Source: Heligmosomoides polygyrus polygyrus (Eukaryota > Nematoda > Chromadorea > Rhabditida > Heligmosomidae). Taken from it: 64,000 nt of DNA. Shown in pieces: positions 57,364 through 64,000 of the stretch. Position 1 is the first letter of the stretch, and every line of letters starts with the position of its first letter. The notes beneath the pieces are model-generated. The model ran no database searches, was not told where the DNA came from, and was given only the letters and a program-made list of their open reading frames with translations. The position numbers and the translations under genes are program-made. Location of the stretch: positions 21,943,114 through 22,007,113 of the forward strand of contig OX377206.1 in NCBI GenBank assembly GCA_947396885.1, given 5' to 3'.

Positions 57364-58440
57364 ATCGATCGATATTATCGATTTTTGCGGTTGTCGTTTA
57401 AGCGGCCCGAAACTTCAGCCCTGGGGCTAGTCGAGGTGCTGACCGATGGTTTTCTCCCAGATTTAACCGATCGGGGTGGAGGGGGAGGGAGAGGGAGTGG
57501 GACACGCCGGAGGTTTTCTCCCAGATTTAACCGATCGGGGTGGGGCGGGGGGTGGGAGGCACGCGGGTACTATCATACTCTATAATAATCCGCTAAGCGA
57601 TGAGTCACACTATCGATCGACGCGATGAGTCATAAAATAGGGAAAATTACGGGGCACAAATTGAGGCAAGAAAATAGCGGAAAATACCAAGACACCTTCT
57701 ACGTGCCTGGCGACTCAGTAGACGAGCTGAACACGTCGCCAAACGTGCTTGGCGACTCGTTAGACGTGCCGAACACGTCGGCAACCGTGCCAGGCGATGC
57801 AGTAGACCTGCCGAACACGTCGGCAACCGTGCATGGCGAGCTGTAGACGTGCCGAACACGTCGCCAACTTCAGCCCTGGGGGTAAACGAGGTCGCTGAAC
57901 AGACGTCGGCAACCGTGCCTAGGTATTTAGATGATCATCGACGGAAGGCCTTCACATCAGGGGAGAAAATCGATATCGATCGATTTATGGATGTCGTCCA
58001 AGCGGTCCGAAACTTCAGCCCTGGGGGTAATCGAGGTCGCTGAACAGACGTAGGCAACCGTGCCTGGGCATTTAGATGATCATCGACAGAAATGCTTCAC
58101 AGCAGGGGAGAAATTCGATATCGATCGATATTATCGATTTTTTGCGGATGTCGTTCAGGTGGTGCGGAACTTGAGCCCTGGGGTAATCGAGGTTGCTGAA
58201 AACGAATCTGAAGTCGATCGATCGATATCGATCGATGTTATCGATTTTTTGCGGATGTCGTTCAAGCGGCACGAAACTTCAGCCCTGGGGCTAATCGAGG
58301 TAATGACCGGTGGTTTTCTCCCAGGGGTGGAGAGGGAGGGGTTGGGACACGCCGGTGGTTTCTCCCAGATTTAACCGATCGGGGTGGGGCGGGGGGGGGG
58401 GGGGGTGGAAGACACGCGGGTACAGTGGCCGAAGGAGTGC
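57364..58440. repeat. TCGATCGAT-rich satellite-like array, right part
   Basis: AACTTCAGCCCTGGGG starts units at about 57411, 57866, 58011, 58168 (AACTTGAGCC) and 58275, spaced 145, 157 and 107 bp in the later part. Units contain GATATCGATCGAT..TTATCGATTTTTTGCGG. A second motif, TTTTCTCCCAGATTTAACCG followed by GATCGGGGTGG, occurs near 57452, 57513 and 58350 (truncated near 58315). A 15-G run is at 58391-58405. Confidence 0.8.
57705..57865 (+). repeat. 42-bp minisatellite (3-4 units)
   Basis: Units of the type GTGCC(T/A)GGCGA(C/T)...GACNTGCCGAACACGTCGGCAACC repeat every 42 bp. In the + frame this gives 14-residue repeats (VPGDSVDELNTSPN, VLGDSLDVPNTSAT, VPGDAVDLPNTSAT) within a 73-codon frame (57625-57846). 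Probably non-coding. Confidence 0.75.
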
Positions 58441-58444
58441 TCCA

Positions 58445-59146
58445 CAACAGCCTGAGGACGAAAGCACTGATTAACGCAAATAAATTACGTTTCTGAACTG
58501 TCTGAAGATAGTGCCGACGTTGAAGGGATGTTGAGGATGGAGGGATGGAGAGCTGGACGGCTTCACATCGAAGAACTACTCACCTGATCTTAAAGAAGGT
58601 AGACCAAGGTTCGAAATTACTAAGGTTTTCAAATACCTCTTTTCACTGCTAAGGTGCCGAGAAGGCTGCACAAGCAGAGCAGCTGCTTGAAGTGAGTGAT
58701 CTTGGCTTAGTGACTCTCTAAGGTCGCGCGAAGCGCGCAGGTGCGAGACACGCCGAAAGGCGTGTCGGAGCACTTGTATCTCATATGCGTTTAAAACTAC
58801 GTTTTTCTAGATGTTTCCGTTTTTCTAACTACATGCAGTTTTTTCAAACTGCGCATCATGTAGGGATATCAAAATCTCCCATGAATTCGTGTAGTAAAAA
58901 ACTAGAACAGTGGCTGGAATAGTCAAGGAACAAAACCACAGAAACATTCTGTTCGCCCTAATATAATCCATGGTTGTATATTTAACAGTTAACAATTTAT
59001 CGATTTTAAGGATCTAATGGCATTTTTCGTTAAAGCCGTTTTGCCTTAACGACTTAACGAAAAATTTCAGGTAATAAGAAGATTTTTTAAGGGTTTAACG
59101 CATTTTTCTAAGTAAGGTTACACCTTTTTCCCCTCTTTTTCATCTA
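58445..59146. other. Intergenic spacer, no recognised feature
   Basis: A short symmetric GCGCGAAGCGCGC-like motif (58733 region) and AT-rich DNA. Nothing else supportable. Confidence 0.4.
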
Positions 59147-61386
59147 CAGGATGTCTCAAAAAAATGTAGAAACTGTTTGAAAGATGATAACTTTGCTCGC
59201 AATAAATGTATTGAAGAAGTTAAAACACATATTGCTTTATTTATTTGTTTATTTATTATTTGCGCAATGTCGTGCGCAAAAATAGTAATTTAACAGGGAC
59301 CCAGCACATTAGAAAATGCGTGGTGAAAAAAATTAACAAATAAAAAACTAGCCACCATTGTTACCTTTTATGTGAGCGCAACTCTTGAACGAACAGCAGA
59401 GGTAGAGGTAAAAAAGTTCTGAAAAATAGGGGTAAGGGAACGCGATAAGGATGATGGGTAACTGATGAAGAAGAGCAATGGCCCGCCAACACTGCAAGTC
59501 GTAAGAGATATCGGCTCCGGATACCAACTTATCGTTGGTAGGTCCGTCAACTCCATCAGAACTCATCGAAGACGGCTGCATGGGGAAACGTAGGACGGTC
59601 GCACATGCGAATCAGAAACAAACGAGAGAAGTTCTAAACATCAAGAAAAATCAGGAACAATAGGAAAGAAGGAGTACAAACGAAAAAAAAACAGGAAAAA
59701 TGACAACCAAAAAAGCTGAAATGAAAAGTTCTTCTAAAACAAAGGAATTCCTAGTTTTCCTAGTTTTTGAAAAAAGAGAAGGAAGAATAGCAGAATGCTC
59801 TACTTAGACGATATGTGGTATATGCAGTGTTGGAAGCAAATCTATTCTTTTCAACCCTCTTCTAAAAATATTCTCGTTTGGTGCTTCTAATAGGCTAGAT
59901 GGTTGCATTTGTAACAAAGGAGCTTCTCGTAAGAATAGAGAATTAAAAACTTTTTCTCGGTATTCCTTTTTATCTTGGGACAGCAAAAGTAGTACTTATT
60001 ACGCCTACCTTGTGTTGGCGAAAACGTCCAATTCTTACTAGCTTCAAGTCTAGATTCGCCTTTTAGAATTTTGAAACAAAACACTTGATCATTTACAACG
60101 CACTATACAGTAGGCTATTGAGGACGAATAATTGTAGCCGTTCTTCATACCTAAGACACGTTGTAATAGGATTGGTGCAGCTTACAGAACACAGTTGGCA
60201 TATGAAAGCTTAAAAAATTAGAAATTTTTTGGCATACGAGCTTTATGGGATACGTCATGCAGTCGTCTGAAATTTCGCATCTTGCACTCGATTGATTGGT
60301 TTCGCTAGAACACTTCATAATTGCTCTACAAAGTAGCCGTATCGATTGATTCTTGCTTCTTTTAAGGTTTAAAACACAAAAATAAACTGCTGCTTGCGAA
60401 AAATGCAGATACTATTTGAAGGCTCTAACATTGCTGCTAGTGAAGCTTTTGAAGATTTTTGAGACTCGTTGTCTGTGTTTTGTGTTTGTTTGAGACTGAA
60501 AGCACAGTTTAACGAAATTTCTGTGATGTGTAAATACTCAAAGATGCGCCGTGCACCCGCCTGAAACCTTGCATTTTAGACTTGATTGATTGTGCATGGG
60601 CTGAATGATTGTTACAATCTTGTTGCCACTTGTCCAAAACTAAACTGTGCTGTGCTTCTTTTAGCGTTTATCCAAACCTATTAGCTGGAGTCATGCCCAA
60701 TAATCTCTCCATTATACTTGAGTGTTACTTGGTCAGTTCACAGAATCCATCCCATCTTAGAAAATCGGGCTCCTGCTCACGCCTAAATCAATAAACTCGT
60801 GTGTTTGATGTAATTGCCAAGTTCTAACCGTTAAAAATCACAGCGCAGGTTAATCTAGCCAGGTAGTTACAAAACAAAGCATTTGTAACATGCATCCAGA
60901 ATAAGTACAATCAGTCGAACCCGAACTGCAAAGTTTCAAGAGGGAACATGGCGCAATCTTGAATATTTGCATGCCACAGAAATCTCCTTACTCTGTGCTA
61001 TTATATAAGTTTTAAACACCTTTAGAAGTTTCACTATCAGCAATGTTAGAACCTTTCAGGCAGAACCTCTACTTTCTAGGATACCCCGTATTTTTCACAA
61101 GCCCTAAAGTGTTTTTAAGTTTTAAATTTTGAGCGAGGTTTATATAAATCAATACGGCCAATCAATATGTTATGGAGAATTTATAACAAGTATTGAAGCG
61201 AAATACAACCAATCGAGTGTAAAATGCAAAATTTTAGACGAATGCATGGCGCATTCCTTACCCCTCATATGTCAGACAATTTCTGTTTTCTAAGGTTTCA
61301 TATGTAATTTTAACTTTATCAGTATCTTTATTGCGAGCAAAGCTATCACCTTTCAAACAGTGTATCCACCTTTTTTGGGATACGTG
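59147..61386. mobile_element. 2.24-kb TA-flanked inverted-repeat element, non-autonomous Tc1/mariner type
   Basis: The left end CAGGATGTCTCAAAAAAATG and the complement of the right end CACGTATCCCAAAAAAGGTG start imperfect TIRs of about 70 bp sharing CTGTTTGAAAGRTGATARCT and TTGCTCGCAATAAA. TA lies outside both ends (59145-59146, 61387-61388). Inside, a second block (GATRCGYCATGCA...GATTGATTG) occurs three times: 60245-60310 (+), 60541-60600 (+) and 61190-61262 (-). No transposase frame. Confidence 0.65.
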
Positions 61387-61388
61387 TA

Positions 61389-62589
61389 TTACCTATACCT
61401 CTCTGTACCGAGCAAGCTCTCCAACGGTCTTGGTGAAGTGAGGGCATTTCTTCCTATAATACAAACAAACGAATGCTGACCGCTTGCGCTCGTGTACACC
61501 TACATTTCTTTAACGCAGTGGTATCGTATAATGTTAGGAGAAGAACTTTCGCAAGCTTGTAGGTAGGCTGGGCTCTCGCCGTAAATTATTTGAATAGGAA
61601 ATTTGTTCTGTAATGCCGAGGTTGATCCGATCGCGCTGACAATAATACATCAACTGATCGACTAATGGTGTCTATCGCACAATGTAACTGTGGTTGTCGA
61701 TAAACACGATAAACATCGTTTAGGCCTTATTGAATGGTAAAGAGTTTCTTAGCAGCAGAGGCAGTACGGAGTACGGAATCAATGGTCGATATATAAGAAC
61801 GCTTATAAAACAACAATCAATATAAAGGATAACAGAAGAAAAATTATATATTTTTTACTAAATTTTTATAATATTTATTTTCGTTCAGAACCTGCAGCGG
61901 ATGCCTGCCGGGTTTGATGTCGTTTTCCGTTCACCCACTTATGTACATTTCGGCATCGACTGTTTTACAACCGCTGAACACCACTCGAGCTGCATTCGAT
62001 AAGGCAATAAGAGCAAAAAGTCGTACTGAGTGCGAAGTGTATGAAGAGTAGGTATGGAGCTGCCATATCAAAAGCTATAGTAGTACTTCTGAAGAGTAGC
62101 TGTGAGACGCCACATCAAAAGATTCCAGACTTCGTTTTAACTGCTAACAACGAACAATGAAAAATGAGATGAGTTCTGAAGACATTAAATGAAGAGTTCC
62201 TGCCGGATAATCATAGGACCATGGATGTGCTGAACAGTGTGGAAAAGTGAGACACGTTCAGCTTCAACAGACCTACATTATCGAGTATGACGGTCCAGAG
62301 TATGCATAGAGGGGGTGGGGATTGAATCGACTGAGAGAGAAGCCGACTATCCGGACGGTACGACTTTGGCAATGAGCCGAGACGAGTCGGGAGAATCGAG
62401 ACGCCTTCTAAAGCTTCTCGAATGTGGATTAATAAGTCGACTGTAAAGAGATCAAAGCGTCTTAAAAGGCTCACGGAATCATCTAGACCGAGAAAGCTAT
62501 CGACCGGCTTGGTACTTAATCTGCTGTCACCGCCTTCCCATGTTTTAAGCGCTCAGAGGTCCGTTAAGCCTTAGGTCATTCGCTTACTA
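61389..62589. other. Intergenic spacer, no recognised gene
   Basis: AT-rich up to about 62.2 kb, then an open minus frame (62474-62211, 87 codons) without recognisable domain, adjacent to the mariner relic. Confidence 0.4.
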
Positions 62590-63660
62590 TTAGGTTGATC
62601 GGAAAGTAGTGATAGGGTTTTCTTCAAGAGTGCAGAACTTCCAAGTTTCGATCGATATCCGTGATCCACATGGATAGCGTAGAACGTTCTCGAAGCTTCT
62701 CTGCAAGAAGATAAGCGCGCATGCCCTTTCGCATCTTCGAGAATAATCTTCTTTGAGCAATCATCTTCTCTTAGTCGCACTGCGTCACTGAAGCGACTGC
62801 AACTGTCTGCAACATCAATAGGAGAGTCACTTCCATCAACATCGTCAACCTCTGCTTCGCTCGGTTCGTAAAGGGAGACACGGACTTCAAAGACAAATCT
62901 TGGTAGGGACGCCCTGTCACGGTCCGAACGCCCCGGAGCAGTGGAAGACTCCGCCGAGGAGGATCCGGAGACCAACTACCGGTGTCTTGCGACGAGACTC
63001 GGATGCACCCGATCGACAGTCGTTAGCCGCGTGTCCAAGTCTTCGGCTACCGAAAAGTGCCATTTCGCTCGGTCCCTCATACCTTGTGGGATATGAGAAG
63101 GCCTTGTTACCTGAGATAAGAGCTGGGTTCACTACGACTCTAACGTCGTCTGGCTACCTCGAAGAGAAGAGTCTCTCAGTAAGCAAAGTCGAACATGGAC
63201 ATCAAGAAGATTCCTCTACTAGACTCGAATGTACTACGATCTGCTCTCGAAAAGGGACGCGGTCACAGCTGTCGTTCACACCACTCAGCTCCAGGAACTC
63301 GCGAAAGCTGTTGCTCTGGAAAAGCGGTCGAGACGACCTTCAGTGTACCTTCTTCATGATAATTCCGCACTCCAGGTGGCTAAAACGGCGCACAAAAAAA
63401 TCAAGTAGCTGGGCTGGGAGACCGCACCCCATCCGCCATATTCTGCTTAAAGAGCCCCCTCAGATTGCTCCCCCTTGCTCCACTCCTAAAGAGTTTCTTA
63501 GCTAAGAAGAATTTCGCAAAGTTTGAAGGGTTAAGTCGGGCGGTCGCCGGCTTCTCCGACTCCCTGGTCTTCCCAATTCTGGGAAAAGAGATCGCTGACC
63601 TGCCCAGCAGGTGGACCACTGTGGTGATTAGTAATGGTAGTGGTACTATTGATTGATTTG
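62590..63660 (+). pseudogene. Degenerate mariner, left TIR present, right TIR lost
   Basis: TA (62588-62589) then TTAGGTTGATCGGAAAGTAG, a typical nematode mariner TIR. Plus-strand frames, shifted several times, read FARFVKGDTDFKDK, EDPETNYRCLATRLGC (helix-turn-helix), YLLHDNSALQVAKTAHKK (second Asp), LGWETAPHPPYS / APSD (third Asp block), FLAKKNFAKFEG and KEIADLPSRWTTV. Many stops and shifts make it inactive. Its C-terminal part matches the relic at 42.5 kb. Confidence 0.75.
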
Positions 63661-63699
63661 CTATGTATTCTGAATCCTACTGTATATAAAAGAGTAAGC

Positions 63700-63775
63700 G
63701 ATTGTGTCTGTCCTTCCGTCTGTCCATCCGTTTTCCGTCCGTCTGTCCGTCCGTCTGTCCATCCGTCGTCCATCT
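63700..63775 (+). repeat. (GTCC/GTCT)n microsatellite
   Basis: Imperfect CCGTCTGTCCATCCG tetramers over about 75 bp, like the one at 10635-10690. Confidence 0.8.
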
Positions 63776-63777
63776 GG

Positions 63778-64000
63778 CTTTTCATAAACGTCGAGTGACA
63801 GGCGTCCGGGTTGAGACGAGGTGTGACCAACGTCGTGTCCGGATTCAGACTACGTGTCTGCGATGTCGCGCAAAGGACGAACGGTTAAAAAAAACGTGTT
63901 ACCGACGTCGCTCGACACGCGTCCGGGTTCAGGAGTTGTGTCACCCATGTCGCGCAGTGGGTGTCTAGGTTCAGAAGGGGTGTCACCGATGTCGCCCAAG
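63778..64000 (+). repeat. Minisatellite of about 40-45 bp, runs off the window
   Basis: Variants of CGTGTCCGGGTTCAGA followed by GGTGTCACCGATGTCGCGCA recur four to five times to the last base. The unit is not exact and one copy carries an AAAAAAAA interruption (63888-63896). Confidence 0.65.

Noticed and set aside
57700..58440. Possible CRISPR-like array of short repeats
   Set aside because: Units are adjacent tandem repeats without unique spacers in a eukaryotic satellite context.
62571..62975. 134-codon minus-strand frame
   Set aside because: Overlaps the left TIR and N-terminal half of the plus-strand mariner relic. The homology is on the other strand.

Overview
This window is nuclear DNA from a nematode, most likely a strongylid (clade V) hookworm-type worm. 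Supporting signs are many very short introns (58-64 nt) ending in TTTCAG-like acceptors, alongside multi-kilobase introns full of repeats, a mariner element resembling the bandit/Hsmar1-type elements known from hookworms, RTE-type LINEs, a Tc6-like palindromic element, tRNA-derived SINEs and frequent long poly-G tracts. There are no bacterial operons, plasmids, phages or CRISPR arrays. The species assignment is inference.

Two protein genes can be reconstructed. On the + strand, 386-16869 holds the 3' part of a GDSL-type phospholipase B-like gene in seven phase-consistent exons. Its 5' end lies off the window; two introns of 6.5 and 8.1 kb are packed with SINEs, a mariner relic and TTCGAA-rich arrays; the third-last exon joins the next across an apparent GC-AG intron. 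On the - strand, 47907 down to 30850 holds a 15-exon gene whose exons join in frame into a protein of about 818 residues. Its C-terminus matches the RRM-like domain of R3HCC1/R3HCC1L proteins. A tRNA-Pro(UGG) gene and a poly-G-ended mariner lie in its 3.9-kb intron 12. Weaker candidate exons lie at 27992-28208 (-) and 28623-28889/29736-29942 (+).

The rest is a landscape of mobile elements, read left to right: a degenerate mariner (0.96-1.86 kb); a SINE family (copies at 4.4, 5.6, 7.4, 8.3, 12.5, 13.1, 23.9, 45.4 and 46.4 kb); a 277-bp duplicated insert (5.8/6.3 kb); a TA-flanked MITE (8.8-9.5 kb); TTCGAA arrays (6.7, 14.2, 15.7, 51.3 kb); a 2.16-kb near-perfect palindrome with Tc1-like ends (19.9-22.0 kb); a poly-G TIR mariner (32.8-33.7 kb); a Tigger/pogo-like element (39.6-40.7 kb); a poly-G MITE (43.8 kb); a smaller foldback related to the palindrome (48.4-49.3 kb); a long-TIR element (49.5-50.3 kb); a structurally intact mariner with TIRs, TA duplications and an open DD34D transposase (52780-54050); a 5'-truncated RTE retrotransposon with a 17-bp target duplication, inserted into a TCGATCGAT-rich tandem repeat (54.3-58.4 kb); a 2.24-kb TA-flanked inverted-repeat element (59.1-61.4 kb); another mariner relic (62.6-63.7 kb); and a minisatellite running off the right end.

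There is no multi-gene pathway. The interest lies in the palindromic elements, the poly-G TIR mariner, the datable RTE insertion, three miRNA-precursor-like hairpins and the in-frame reconstruction of the R3HCC1L-like gene.
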